A stretch of 56,242 nt of DNA, taken from positions 1 through 56,242 of the forward strand of contig JABDFK010000005.1 in assembly GCA_013286585.1 (NCBI GenBank). Reading direction: 5' to 3'. This DNA comes from Deltaproteobacteria bacterium (GTDB lineage Bacteria > Bdellovibrionota > Bdellovibrionia > Bdellovibrionales > Bdellovibrionaceae). How positions within the stretch are numbered: the stretch's first letter is position 1; every line of letters starts with the position of its first letter. Positions 33,111-42,532 of this stretch are shown here, in pieces. The notes below the pieces were generated by a model. The model saw only the letters and a program-made list of their open reading frames with translations. It did not search any database and was not told where the DNA came from. Made by a program: the position numbers and the translations under genes.

Positions 33111-34037
33111 CTAGTAGTCGCAGGGTGCTATTTGGGGTTTAACCTGACACCTTCCCGCGCTGGCGGGAACTTTGTAATCATCCGCCCAATTTCCGTTGGC
33201 ATCGCAACGTCGGCGTACGCAATCATAGGCATCACAAGATTGAATTGGTCTTTTGGGATGCTTTGGCATCCCCTCGCAGGTCCACACACACTCGTTCAAT
33301 TTGGCAAAAGGTTTCTCGCAAATTTGTCCCGGTTGTCTCACGGCCTCGGGCGGAGGTTTTACAACCACAGGTTTTGGGATCGCTGAAATTTTATTCAATT
33401 GCTCAAGCTCTGCTGCTGGAAGCGAATCCACTGGTCCCAATTTTCCGCGAGCGATTTTGCGGCCCTTCATCAGTACATCGAAGGCTGGCGCCCCAGCTTC
33501 CATCACTCCTTGGAAATAGGACCTTTCGCCGGCACCGATCCGAGAGCTGGTCTCGGCCTCGATGCCACGGAAGTTCAACTCCCCTCGGAAGCAAATCATC
33601 CCGGCAAGGCTTGTGGCCGTGTTGTAGGAAAGCAGAAAATCCGCTTGGGTATAGACATCGCTAGTGATCGGAGTCGAGTAAATCCGCTGGTTATCGCCGT
33701 GAGAGTCCACTCGCACTTGACCTGACATCAATTGAATTTCGCGGATATCACCCGTCAGAGCATCGATCGCGGGAATTTCCAAATCGGTGTTCTCAAAAAC
33801 CAAAAGGCCAGTTTGCTCATCCAACTGCAGACGCAATTTGGCGCCCAATTTTGTGTGAATGTGGGCCCGATCTTTTAAAATTTCGCCTTTTTTCGGGGTG
33901 CGGGAATTTCCCGATTTTGAACTGAGCTCCACGGCGCCGGTCACTTCGCTGACAACCGGAAATTTCACCTTGTTTTCGGCCCAACTACTAAGGCCAGGGA
34001 AGACCAAGATGCAGATCAAGAAAATAATTCTATTCAT
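33111..34037 (-). CDS. FecR-domain exported protein with Cys-rich tail
   Basis: The 308-residue protein has a signal peptide (IFLICILVFPGLSSWA), a FecR-like beta domain (VSEVTGAVELSS, KKGEILKDRAHIHTKLGAKLRLQLDE, QLMSGQVRVDSH) and a C-terminal domain with eight Cys (about 240-308) that could make four disulfides. It has no membrane-spanning sigma-regulator part, so it is not a standard anti-sigma factor. ATG 34037 follows GGGGAGGAA and overlaps the glycosyltransferase stop. Confidence 0.75.
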   Translation of the reverse strand: MNRIIFLICILVFPGLSSWAENKVKFPVVSEVTGAVELSSKSGNSRTPKKGEILKDRAHIHTKLGAKLRLQLDEQTGLLVFENTDLEIPAIDALTGDIREIQLMSGQVRVDSHGDNQRIYSTPITSDVYTQADFLLSYNTATSLAGMICFRGELNFRGIEAETSSRIGAGERSYFQGVMEAGAPAFDVLMKGRKIARGKLGPVDSLPAAELEQLNKISAIPKPVVVKPPPEAVRQPGQICEKPFAKLNECVWTCEGMPKHPKRPIQSCDAYDCVRRRCDANGNWADDYKVPASAGRCQVKPQIAPCDY

Positions 34038-34789
34038 GATGATTCCTCCCCACTGAGTTGCCAAATCTTAGCCCAGCGAATGAAAACCGAGTAAGCCGCG
34101 CCCACGGCGATCACAAAACCGGCCCTGCCGTCTAAAAAACCTAGCTTCAAAAAGTAACACTCAAGGAATTTGCTCAAAGGCTTGAATAAAAATTTGAAAA
34201 AAGAAAAACGACCACCGTTTTTTAGATACTCTTCGGCCTGTAGGCTGGAATAGCGATTGTTGGTGGCCACGTGATGCTCAACATTGCGAAAAACATAGTG
34301 GTACAGCGGAGCTTTCAGGCTTCGAACTGTTGGGCTCACCACTCGCTCATGGATGACTTTTTTATTCCATTGGCTGAAGTGCCGTTGAAAAAGTCGAGTC
34401 TGCGCATCCGGGTACCAGCCCCCATGCATAATCCAGCGGCCCAAATAAAAAGACTTTCGGGGCACGGAATAGGCGACCTCGGCCTGTAGTTGTGAAAAAA
34501 ATTGCTGAATTTCTAGGCTGAGTTCCGGACTGATTTCTTCGTCGGCATCGATGGCAAAAACCCAATCGTTCTTGGCAAGATCCACGGCTCGATGTTTTTG
34601 GGCGCCATATCCCCGCCAAGGTTCGTTCAAAACTTTGGCTCCCATTTTTTCTGCCAGCTCTCGGGTTCGATCGTGACTGCCACTGTCAAGGACTAGCAGT
34701 TCGTCCGCCCATGGTGCCGATTTTAGGCACCTCTCTATATTTTTTTCCTCGTTGAGTGTAACAACGACTAAACTAATGGGCAGTTTCAT
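34034..34789 (-). CDS. Family 2 glycosyltransferase (WaaE/KdtX-like)
   Basis: The 251-residue enzyme begins ISLVVVTLNEEKNIERCL, has the DXD-type metal site FAIDADEE and acceptor-site pattern YPDAQTRLFQR, as in LPS core beta-1,4-glucosyltransferases. It acts at the inner face of the inner membrane, with a hydrophobic C-terminal patch. ATG 34789 is used since AAAGGTTGAG precedes it. It overlaps the FecR-like gene by 4 bp. Confidence 0.88.
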   Translation of the reverse strand: MKLPISLVVVTLNEEKNIERCLKSAPWADELLVLDSGSHDRTRELAEKMGAKVLNEPWRGYGAQKHRAVDLAKNDWVFAIDADEEISPELSLEIQQFFSQLQAEVAYSVPRKSFYLGRWIMHGGWYPDAQTRLFQRHFSQWNKKVIHERVVSPTVRSLKAPLYHYVFRNVEHHVATNNRYSSLQAEEYLKNGGRFSFFKFLFKPLSKFLECYFLKLGFLDGRAGFVIAVGAAYSVFIRWAKIWQLSGEESS

Positions 34790-34856
34790 GAAATTACTCA
34801 ACCTTTCATGCACTAGGTTGACGTTGATTGGCTTTCTTGTCAAACAAGCGGAAGGT

Positions 34857-34871
34857 TTTTAGAATCTAAAA
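34857..34871. promoter_or_regulatory. Inverted repeat before the gene at 34883
   Basis: TTTTAGA-A-TCTAAAA is a perfect 7-1-7 dyad that ends 2 bases before the GGGAGAA ribosome site of the next gene. It could be an operator or leader hairpin. Confidence 0.4.
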
Positions 34872-34882
34872 CGGGAGAATTC

Positions 34883-35509
34883 ATGCTTATTCGATTCAGT
34901 TTATTGATGCTGATCACATTGGCGCTATCGACAGAGGCCCTGGCCTATTTCACCGTGGGTGAAAGTGGAAATCTTCCAAAGGAAGGGCAATATCGCCTGG
35001 GTGCTGAACCGCAGTTGGTTTTTGACAGCGGTGGCTTTAATTTTTCTGGTTTTTTCGATGCACCCATCAATCATGATAGCAGCGTGCGCACAAAAATGGG
35101 AATCGGCGACACCAGTTTTGAAGCCGCCCTCTCTTACAAATGGATTCCTATCCCCGATTATGGCAAACAACCCGCGGTCGGTGGCAAGGTCGAGGCCAAC
35201 TACGCCAGACGTGCCAATGGCAACTGGAACGCCATACGTCTCATGCCCATCGTCAGCAAAGATTTTGAGACCGTGTATGGTCCAGTCACACCTTATGGTT
35301 CACTGCCGATTGGTCTTGTCGGTACTCCCACGACCACGCTGACGACTTTGCAACTGGTTGGCGGCTGCGAGTACCACGCCCCCGATTATCCCAAATGGAT
35401 GTTCGGCGCAGAGTTAGGCGTCAATCTCAATAATGCTTTCACTTATATCGCAGGCAACGTAACCTATTTGCTGGACGAGAGCGAAGTCGCTCTAAAGAAA
35501 ACACATTAA
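34883..35509 (+). CDS. Exported outer-membrane barrel-like protein
   Basis: The 208-residue protein has a signal peptide (ALSTEALA) and repeated amphipathic strands (TSFEAALSYKWIPI, PAVGGKVEANYARR, WMFGAELGVNLNNAF). No named family. GGGAGAA precedes ATG by about 7 bases. It is 30 bp upstream of mreB in the same direction. Confidence 0.65.
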   Translation: MLIRFSLLMLITLALSTEALAYFTVGESGNLPKEGQYRLGAEPQLVFDSGGFNFSGFFDAPINHDSSVRTKMGIGDTSFEAALSYKWIPIPDYGKQPAVGGKVEANYARRANGNWNAIRLMPIVSKDFETVYGPVTPYGSLPIGLVGTPTTTLTTLQLVGGCEYHAPDYPKWMFGAELGVNLNNAFTYIAGNVTYLLDESEVALKKTH

Positions 35510-35539
35510 GTTTTTTCTAAGTCAGCAACAGGGAGAGTT

Positions 35540-36580
35540 ATGTTTTCCTTCTTCAAGGATGATGGATCGAAGGGCGCAGACATTTACGTGGATCTTGGCA
35601 CAGCCAACACTTTGATTGCGGTCAAAGGCAAGGGTGTGATCATCAATGAACCCACCCTCATCGCCTTTTCAGAAGTGAGTTCTGGAAAACGCAAAGTCGT
35701 CGCCGTGGGAGCTGAAGCCCGCGATCGAATTTTAAAAACTCCGGGAAGCATCATCGCCTTTCGCCCTCTCAAAGAAGGCGTTATTGCCGATTACGACACC
35801 ACTGAAACCATGCTTCGCCATTTTTTGAGCCGCCCAGGAATGAAGGGCTTTATGAAACGTCCACGCATCGTGATTTCCCTGCCATGGGGAGTGACCGAAG
35901 TGGAAAAACGCGCGGCCATCGACGCGGGCAAAGCCGCCGGTGCCAGCGAAGTGATCTTGATCGACGAACCTATGGCGGCTGCTTTAGGCGCCGATCTTCC
36001 TGTGAAAGAAGCTCGCGGCAGCATGATTGTCGATATCGGTGGCGGTACCACTGAAGTGGCCGTCATCGCGCTGGCCGACATCGTTTATTGCCAGGCCATT
36101 CGGGTCGGCGGACACAAAATCGACGAATCGATCATGGAGTATTTCAAAAAACGCCGCGGACTGATCATCAGCCAAGACACCGCCGAAAACTTGAAGATCA
36201 ATATCGGCACGGCCACTCCCAAAAAAGACATTCACTCCATGAGTATCAGTGGCCGCGATGCGGACTCTGGCTTACAAAAATCCATCGAGGCCTCTTCCGA
36301 AGAGGTCGGCAATTCCATGGATCATGATATCAATCAAATCATTGAGGCCATTCACTCGGCGCTAGAGAAAACTCCTCCTGAGTTGGTGTCGGACATCATC
36401 GAAGGTGGCGTGGTACTGGCTGGTGGAGGCGCCTTAATTCGCGACTTGGATCTGCGGTTGCAGAACGAAATCCGGCTGCCTGTCCGGATTTCGAAAGATC
36501 CGCTGCTGACCATCGCTCGCGGCGGCGAACTGGTTTTGAGCGATCCTGATTTACTCTACAAAATTCAGCTGGAGATTTGA
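35540..36580 (+). CDS. mreB: Rod-shape-determining protein MreB
   Basis: The 346-residue actin-like protein has phosphate-1 motif DLGTANTLIAVKGKG, connect-1/phosphate-2 DIGGGTTEVAVIAL and adenosine motif GGVVLAGGGALIRDLD. It forms membrane-bound filaments that guide cell-wall synthesis. GGGAGAG precedes ATG by 2-3 bases. MreC/MreD do not follow, so this may be a stand-alone or second copy. Confidence 0.97.
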   Translation: MFSFFKDDGSKGADIYVDLGTANTLIAVKGKGVIINEPTLIAFSEVSSGKRKVVAVGAEARDRILKTPGSIIAFRPLKEGVIADYDTTETMLRHFLSRPGMKGFMKRPRIVISLPWGVTEVEKRAAIDAGKAAGASEVILIDEPMAAALGADLPVKEARGSMIVDIGGGTTEVAVIALADIVYCQAIRVGGHKIDESIMEYFKKRRGLIISQDTAENLKINIGTATPKKDIHSMSISGRDADSGLQKSIEASSEEVGNSMDHDINQIIEAIHSALEKTPPELVSDIIEGGVVLAGGGALIRDLDLRLQNEIRLPVRISKDPLLTIARGGELVLSDPDLLYKIQLEI

Positions 36581-36590
36581 AAACTGCAGC

Positions 36591-36670
36591 CCCTGCGAAG
36601 TATCGCGTCAATGAGAACTGAGTACTGGCCAAGTCCAATTACTCCAGGCCCTGCGAAGCGCTACGTCAAT
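36591..36670. repeat. Imperfect 22-bp direct repeat after mreB
   Basis: CCCTGCGAAG-N5-CGTCAAT-type units occur at 36591-36612 and 36649-36670. Each starts with CCCTGCGAAG and ends CGTCAAT. The second overlaps the last codons of the convergent aminotransferase gene. Confidence 0.6.
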
Positions 36671-37652
36671 CAATTATGGTGAGTTTTTTTGAACCTTGCT
36701 GTTGATCGGCCCTCAGCGCCTTTAACAGTTTTTCGTAGATATTAGAAACAGGCAGTTTCTTACCCTCATACTGAGTGACCGGAATCACATCCAATGTCGT
36801 ACCGACCATAAAGGCGCCCTGACACAACAATAGGTCGGCCTCGCTGATGTCGGCTGCGCCAATCACGGACAGCCACTGATTTTCCTGCGCCAGCTCAAAA
36901 GCACGAATCATCATGGTGCCCTTCAAGATGTAATCCCAGCGCGGATGGATCATTCGAGAGTTTCGGTCGATCAAAAAAATATTTTCCGTGGAACTTTCAG
37001 CCAAAAAACCATCACCGTTGAAGGCCACGGTGAAATCCAACGAGCGATCCACGGATTCCTTTTTCATCAAAACGTTGGCCAAATAGTTGCAACTTTTAAC
37101 TGTCGCGAACCAGCCTTGCTTGACCGGAATTTCACTCTTACCAACGGAAACACCCCCGGCATATTTTTCGGCAGACATCATTTTTGAGTCTGTGACCACG
37201 CAGTAAAATTGGTGGCCTTTGGTGTCGTAGGGATTGGGGCTAAAACTGCCAGGTCCCCGACTGATGAACAATCGCACGATGGCCGAAACCTGATGGCGCG
37301 GTACGGATTTTCTTTGAACGATCTCTTCCAAACCGATTTTACAGGTCTGTAGAACAATGCGCTTCAAATCTTCGCGGAGGAACTGAGTCCCAAGGCCAAT
37401 TTTAGCGGCGCTGACGAACAATCGGTCCAAATGTTCTTCCAAAAGATAAACTCCGCCGTTGACGATCTTGATGGCCTCGAAAACGCCATCCCCGCGATGG
37501 ACCAAATGGTCATCCATAGGAATCGCCATCAAGTGAGGCTCTGTGACGACTCCCCCCAGCCAACTGGAATACATGGCATAATAGCTGCCGCTTTTGGATT
37601 TTAAGATCTCAGAAACATCGGCCGCCGAGAGCTTGGGAGTTTGCATATTCAT
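36666..37652 (-). CDS. Class IV aminotransferase (BCAT / D-amino acid / ADC lyase fold)
   Basis: The 328-residue PLP enzyme has HRGDGVFEAIKI near residue 52, the PLP Lys region VKSCNYLANVLMKKE and the cofactor loop AESSTENIFLID. Branched-chain, D-alanine and aminodeoxychorismate enzymes share the fold, so the substrate is open. It is divergent from metG, with only 24 bp between start codons. Confidence 0.87.
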   Translation of the reverse strand: MNMQTPKLSAADVSEILKSKSGSYYAMYSSWLGGVVTEPHLMAIPMDDHLVHRGDGVFEAIKIVNGGVYLLEEHLDRLFVSAAKIGLGTQFLREDLKRIVLQTCKIGLEEIVQRKSVPRHQVSAIVRLFISRGPGSFSPNPYDTKGHQFYCVVTDSKMMSAEKYAGGVSVGKSEIPVKQGWFATVKSCNYLANVLMKKESVDRSLDFTVAFNGDGFLAESSTENIFLIDRNSRMIHPRWDYILKGTMMIRAFELAQENQWLSVIGAADISEADLLLCQGAFMVGTTLDVIPVTQYEGKKLPVSNIYEKLLKALRADQQQGSKKLTIID

Positions 37653-37676
37653 CCACTTATTGCTAGCTTAGTTTTA

Positions 37677-39707
37677 ATGAAAAATCGAAGGATTCTAGTC
37701 ACTGCTGCTTTGCCCTATGCCAATGGTCCCATTCATATCGGGCATTTGGTAGAGTACCTGCAGGCTGACTTCTGGAATCGCTTCCAAAAAATGCGTGGAC
37801 ATGAGTCCCACTACATCTGCGCCGACGACACCCATGGCACCGGCATCATGGTCGAAGCCCGAAAACGTGGAATCACGGCCGAAAAACTCATCGAAGAGGT
37901 TTGGCAAGGACACACTAAGGACTTTGCCGATTTTCAGATTGAATTCGCGCATTATTCCTCCACCAACAGCGAAGAAAATCGAGAGCTGTGCAACGAGTTC
38001 TGGGCCGCCATGAAAGCGCAGAATCACACGACCACCAAATCCGTAGAGCAGCTCTATTGCAATCACGATCAAATGTTTTTGCCCGACCGCTTTGTGAAGG
38101 GCACTTGCCCCAAATGCGGTTCTAAAGACCAGTACGGCGACAATTGCGATGTCTGTAGCGCCACCTATTCGCCCAATGATTTGAAAGAGGCCTACTGCTC
38201 GGTCTGCCGAAGCACTCCGGTGAAAAAACACTCTGACCATCTGATGTTTCAGCTGGATCATTTTCGCGAATTTTTATTAAGTTGGTTGCCCGAACACACC
38301 TCCAAAGAAATGGCCAACAAAATGAAAGAGTGGTTCAACGAGCCACTCCGCGACTGGGATATCTCGCGCGATGCTCCTTATTTTGGTTTTGAAATTCCTG
38401 GTCATCCGGGGAAATATTTTTACGTGTGGGTGGATGCGCCCATGGGATATGTGTCCGCTTCGCGGCAGTTCGCTAAAAAATCGGGACTAAACTTCGACGA
38501 TTTTTGGAAGCCCGATACCAGCGCCAAAGCCGGCACCGAGGTCTATCACTTCATCGGTAAAGACATCGTCTACTTTCACACACTCTTTTGGCCAGCATTG
38601 CTAAAAGCTGCGAACTTCCGTACTCCGACTCAAGTTTTCGTTCATGGAAGGCTCACCATCAACGGTGAAAAAATGAGTAAGTCCAAGGGCACAAATATAC
38701 CTGCAAGGAATTACCTCAAACATTTGGATCCGCAGTTTTTGCGCTATTATTATGCCAGCAAATTGGGAAATACCGTCGATGATTTTGATTGGTCCGAATC
38801 CGACTTCATCAACCGCGTGAACTCGGATCTGATTGGTAAAATCACCAATTTGGGCTCTCGCGGGGCGCAAATGCTGAAGAAAAAATCCGACGGCCGTATG
38901 ACCGAGATGGACACTGACGGACAGAAATTATTCGACAGCGCTGCTAGAAAATCAGAAGAAATCGCTATGCTCATCGAAGGTCGGGAGTTCGCCCGGGCTA
39001 TTGGTGAAATTCGCGCTATCGCTGACGAGACCAATCGCTATTTCGACGAAAAAGCACCCTGGAAAACGCTCGAGGCCGATCCAGCATCGACCAAAAAAGT
39101 TTTAACCACGACGCTGAATATTTTTCGAATGCTGAGCATTTACTTGAAACCGGTGCTTCCAGAATACACCAAAAGAGTTGAAGCCCTGTTCGGCGAAAAA
39201 CCTTATACCTGGTCGGACGCAAGCCAAGCTCTGAAAAATCATATGATCAACGACTACGAACATCTGGCACAAAGAGTGGACCCAGAAAAAGTAAAGGCAA
39301 TGATGGAAGACTCAAAACCGAAAGCCGATGCTTCAATACCCCCCAGCGCCGCGGCGCCAACGAAAGCGGCGCCCGGCGGTGAAATTGAAATCGATGTATT
39401 CAATCAAGTGGATCTGCGCATCGGCAAAATCATCGAAGCCGAAGAGGTTGTCGAGGCCGACAAATTGCTGAAGTTGAAATTGGATCTGGGCCCTTTGGGA
39501 ACCCGACAAATTTTTGCCGGCATTCGCTCAGCCTACAAAGCTTCAGACTTAGTTGGCCGCCTGACGGTCGTGGTCTGCAACTTAAAACCCCGAAAAATGA
39601 AATTCGGCATGAGCGAAGGCATGGTGCTGGCGGCAGGAGCCGGCGGCAAAGAATTATTTATTCTTTCACCGGACTCTGGAGCCAAACCTGGCGACAAAGT
39701 TAAATAG
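37677..39707 (+). CDS. metG: Methionyl-tRNA synthetase
   Basis: The 676-residue enzyme has HIGH as HIGHLVEY near residue 20, a zinc domain with CPKCG, CDVC and CSVC pairs, KMSKSKGT, and a C-terminal tRNA-binding (EMAP/Trbp111-like) domain EIEIDVFNQVDLRIGKI joined by an Ala/Pro linker. ATG 37677 matches the family start; an upstream ATG (37641) would overlap the divergent gene. A SpoU methyltransferase gene follows after 8 bp. Confidence 0.97.
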   Translation: MKNRRILVTAALPYANGPIHIGHLVEYLQADFWNRFQKMRGHESHYICADDTHGTGIMVEARKRGITAEKLIEEVWQGHTKDFADFQIEFAHYSSTNSEENRELCNEFWAAMKAQNHTTTKSVEQLYCNHDQMFLPDRFVKGTCPKCGSKDQYGDNCDVCSATYSPNDLKEAYCSVCRSTPVKKHSDHLMFQLDHFREFLLSWLPEHTSKEMANKMKEWFNEPLRDWDISRDAPYFGFEIPGHPGKYFYVWVDAPMGYVSASRQFAKKSGLNFDDFWKPDTSAKAGTEVYHFIGKDIVYFHTLFWPALLKAANFRTPTQVFVHGRLTINGEKMSKSKGTNIPARNYLKHLDPQFLRYYYASKLGNTVDDFDWSESDFINRVNSDLIGKITNLGSRGAQMLKKKSDGRMTEMDTDGQKLFDSAARKSEEIAMLIEGREFARAIGEIRAIADETNRYFDEKAPWKTLEADPASTKKVLTTTLNIFRMLSIYLKPVLPEYTKRVEALFGEKPYTWSDASQALKNHMINDYEHLAQRVDPEKVKAMMEDSKPKADASIPPSAAAPTKAAPGGEIEIDVFNQVDLRIGKIIEAEEVVEADKLLKLKLDLGPLGTRQIFAGIRSAYKASDLVGRLTVVVCNLKPRKMKFGMSEGMVLAAGAGGKELFILSPDSGAKPGDKVK

Positions 39708-39715
39708 GCCATTGT

Positions 39716-40480
39716 GTGGCTGATCCCTTTTCTTCGGAACAAACACAAACACTGCAGAGAATTCTACAACTTTCTCTAGAGATTGAAAAAAACCATTTAG
39801 ATCCGCAATTGCTGGCTGCACTGACCGAGCTACTTCTGAGTTTTCAGAACTCCCCTCGCGCGGACCTACAACGCCTGGCAGAGATCCCCAGGCATTTTTC
39901 AGCGGGAATGACCTTGCGCCATTTTGTCAATTTCATGATTCCCGTCGAAAGAGCCCTAGATCGCCAATGGACCGATGCCGATTTTCTGGTAGAGACCGAC
40001 ACTCCGACCACCAAGGCACCCAGGCGACCGATCTATTTTATTTTGGATAATTTGCGCTCGGCCTTCAACGTGGGCTCTATCTTTCGTCTAGCCGACAGTG
40101 TCGGCGCGATGGAGATGGCTCTCTGTGGATACACACCCAGACCCGAGCAGTCGCAGGTGAAAAAAACAGCGATGCGCGCCGACCAATTTGTCGCCCAGAA
40201 ATTTTTTGAACGCGCAGAATCGGCAGTCAGCCACTATCGCAGCGAAGGAATTAAAATCATCGCTCTTGAAACCGGAAAAGATTCAAAGAATATTTTCGCA
40301 GCGCCAATGCCCAGCCCGGTGGCCTTTTTACTTGGCAATGAGCGATTCGGTTTGGATCATTCACTTCTATCCCAGGTCGATGAAGTCAGGTCCATCCCCA
40401 TGTACGGAATTAAAAACAGCCTCAATGTCGGACAAGCCGCCGCCGTTGCCGCCTTCGAATGGAGTCGCCAACACTCATGA
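39716..40480 (+). CDS. SpoU/TrmH-family RNA 2'-O-methyltransferase
   Basis: The 254-residue protein starts with GTG. An about 95-residue helical N-terminal region is followed by the SPOUT knot: NLRSAFNVGSIFRLADS (motif 1), FLLGNERFGLD (motif 2) and IPMYGIKNSLNVGQAAAVAAFE (motif 3), which binds SAM. It methylates a ribose in tRNA or rRNA; the target is unclear. It overlaps trmO by 4 bp. Confidence 0.9.
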   Translation: MADPFSSEQTQTLQRILQLSLEIEKNHLDPQLLAALTELLLSFQNSPRADLQRLAEIPRHFSAGMTLRHFVNFMIPVERALDRQWTDADFLVETDTPTTKAPRRPIYFILDNLRSAFNVGSIFRLADSVGAMEMALCGYTPRPEQSQVKKTAMRADQFVAQKFFERAESAVSHYRSEGIKIIALETGKDSKNIFAAPMPSPVAFLLGNERFGLDHSLLSQVDEVRSIPMYGIKNSLNVGQAAAVAAFEWSRQHS

Positions 40481-41259
40481 ACATCGAACCCATCGGAGTC
40501 TTCCATTGCTCAAAAAAAAATCCCTATGAAGCCGCTAGGCAAGGCAGTCTTGAAGAGAACAACAGCGAAGGCTACATCCAGCTCAAACCTGGAAAAAATT
40601 TCGAACAAGCACTAGAGCGCCTACAAGAATTTTCCCACGTCTGGATCCTGTTCCATTTCCATCACAACCAAAACTGGAAACCCAAAGTCCTACCTCCAAG
40701 AGGAAGCCCAACAAAAGTAGGAGTTTTCGCCAGCCGCTCGCCCTACCGCCCAAATCCCATTGGCATGAGCTGCGTAAAATTAAAAAAGATCCAAGGTCTA
40801 AAAATCGAGGTCGAAGGTTTCGATCTCTTAGATCAAACCCCAGTTCTAGACATCAAACCGTATCTCCCTTACGCCGACAGTTTTCCAAAAGCCACCAATG
40901 GCTGGATCCAAAGCCACCCGCACAAAATCGAGTGGTCAAGCAAAGCGGAAAAACAATTAAAATTCCTCATCCAAAACGGAATCACAGAACTAAAAAACTT
41001 CACCCAAATTCAACTCAGCGAAGACCCAACAAACAATAAGAAAAAAAGAATCACCAGCCAATCCAAAGAAAACCACACCCTAGCCTACAGAACCTGGAGA
41101 ATAGTTTTCACGCTAAAAAATCAAGTGATAAAAATAAAAGAAATCCAAACCGGTTACACCAACGAGGATTTAATAATCCGAGAAGACAAACACAAAGACA
41201 AAAAAATCCACAAAGCTTATCTCTCCCAATGGCCTAGATCTACAAGGAGCGCGACCTAG
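40477..41259 (+). CDS. trmO: tRNA (t6A37) N6-methyltransferase TrmO family
   Basis: The 260-residue protein starts IEPIGVFHCSKKNPYEAARQG and contains EFSHVWILFHFH, GVFASRSPYRPNPIGMSCV and GFDLLDQTPVLDIKPYLPYAD, the conserved TsaA/YaeB/TrmO blocks. TrmO uses SAM to convert t6A37 to m6t6A37. ATG 40477 overlaps the preceding stop. It lies in an RNA-modification run with metG and the SpoU gene. The last about 60 residues are Lys-rich. Confidence 0.9.
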   Translation: MNIEPIGVFHCSKKNPYEAARQGSLEENNSEGYIQLKPGKNFEQALERLQEFSHVWILFHFHHNQNWKPKVLPPRGSPTKVGVFASRSPYRPNPIGMSCVKLKKIQGLKIEVEGFDLLDQTPVLDIKPYLPYADSFPKATNGWIQSHPHKIEWSSKAEKQLKFLIQNGITELKNFTQIQLSEDPTNNKKKRITSQSKENHTLAYRTWRIVFTLKNQVIKIKEIQTGYTNEDLIIREDKHKDKKIHKAYLSQWPRSTRSAT

Positions 41260-41837
41260 AAGGTGAACCCTAATCCCAGGGCGGGGTAGGTATCTGTCTG
41301 GGAATTGTTCTGACTAAGAACAGTGGTGCCGACGGTATAGTTCGTCCAAGTGTAATTATTGTAGACCAAACTGACGCCCAAATAAAAATTACTGGTCACT
41401 GGATAGTTGTAACCCAGCTCCACCTCATAACCGGTACCACCGGAAAAATAGGAGCCATCCGATTTGGTGTCGGTCGTGCTGGAGAAATAAGAGCCTATGA
41501 TAAAAAAGCCATTGCTGCCGTAACCAATGGCCGGCCCGTAACTAATACGCTTTTCTGGCGTGGGAGTTCCCGTTGCATTCAAATAACTGGCGGATGATTC
41601 GTAAGCAGCACCTAAATAAAGTCCGCTGCTCCATTGGTAACCAAGCTTTGAAACCACATTGAAAACCTGAGTGTCCGTCGACGACTGCCCCGAATAGGCC
41701 GTGGTATGATCATAGCGAAGTACGCTCCAGCCAAACCGAAAACTGTCACCATTGCCCCCGCCACCGTAGGAGGAATAGCTGGCAAAAGCTCCGGCGGGAA
41801 GCAGGCACATCAGAAACAGGACCCCTATTTTCCTCAC
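41256..41837 (-). CDS. Small outer-membrane beta-barrel protein
   Basis: The 193-residue protein has a signal peptide (PAGAFAS), a Gly-rich start (YGGGGNGD) and about eight amphipathic strands (YLGAAYESSASYL, FFIIGSYFSS, YEVELGYNYPV) ending LGLGFTF. It resembles OmpX/OmpW-like barrels. Its ATG overlaps the stop of the upstream gene by 4 bp. Confidence 0.75.
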   Translation of the reverse strand: MRKIGVLFLMCLLPAGAFASYSSYGGGGNGDSFRFGWSVLRYDHTTAYSGQSSTDTQVFNVVSKLGYQWSSGLYLGAAYESSASYLNATGTPTPEKRISYGPAIGYGSNGFFIIGSYFSSTTDTKSDGSYFSGGTGYEVELGYNYPVTSNFYLGVSLVYNNYTWTNYTVGTTVLSQNNSQTDTYPALGLGFTF

Positions 41838-42409
41838 GCTTCATTTCCCTTCAGTTGGCTGACTAAAATCCCGAGCTGCAACATTTCAAAAACGGTCTCT
41901 TTCCATTTTTGCAGACTCTGGATACGTCCCATCTCGTGAGTGGCAGCGTGTAGGGCCAGTTGCTCCAGAGAGTATTTTCGCTCGTCGTGCAAAAGATCCA
42001 CCACCAGCGCTTGCTGAATGCTTAGTTTATACTCAATCAGCTGTTCCTGTTTTTTGAAAAAACAATAGAGCCCACGTTCGCGGTTCAACTTGGGCTGTGC
42101 ATGATGAAGCTCGACGAATTGCAAAGTGGAGTTAAGCCCTAGCTGACCATGATCCATACGCAGGGCCGCGGCTTCTTGCTGAATCACCAAGTGCCGCAAA
42201 TATTCAAATTCAGCGACCTCTAAAATCTCTGGCCTGATTCCTTGAAATTTCAGAAAAACAGGAAACCATCTTGGAATGTCAGAATCTGTCGAAACTAAAA
42301 TTTGCTCGTGAAGTGTCTTACGAAATTGCTCTTGCAAATAGGAGATCTTCTTCTCGTGAAGAATTTCAATGGTCTTAGGAAATACGATGTTCAACGAACT
42401 GACATCCAC
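41834..42409 (-). CDS. Hypothetical cytosolic protein
   Basis: The 191-residue protein starts with GTG and is helical throughout (EKKISYLQEQFRKTLHEQIL, ATHEMGRIQSLQKWKETVFEMLQLGIL), with Gln/Leu/Glu-rich composition and no signal peptide. The pattern recalls HvfC-like putative DNA-binding or maturation proteins, but I cannot assign it. It is coupled to the following barrel gene. Confidence 0.6.
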   Translation of the reverse strand: MDVSSLNIVFPKTIEILHEKKISYLQEQFRKTLHEQILVSTDSDIPRWFPVFLKFQGIRPEILEVAEFEYLRHLVIQQEAAALRMDHGQLGLNSTLQFVELHHAQPKLNRERGLYCFFKKQEQLIEYKLSIQQALVVDLLHDERKYSLEQLALHAATHEMGRIQSLQKWKETVFEMLQLGILVSQLKGNEA

Positions 42410-42448
42410 AATCTAATTAGACCCAAGAATGGAAAATAATTGAATATG

Positions 42449-42477
42449 CAGCGCACAAATCGCAATCTTGTGCGCTG
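42449..42477. promoter_or_regulatory. Strong hairpin/dyad in a divergent spacer
   Basis: CAGCGCACAA and TTGTGCGCTG are perfect 10-bp arms around a 9-nt loop. No T-run follows, so it is more likely an operator or leader structure than a terminator. It lies between the divergent genes at 42409 and 42533. Confidence 0.6.
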
Positions 42478-42532
42478 AGCCACACAGAAGATTGATTTGA
42501 TACTGGAAAGGTCTAGTGTCACAACCCAGTTC

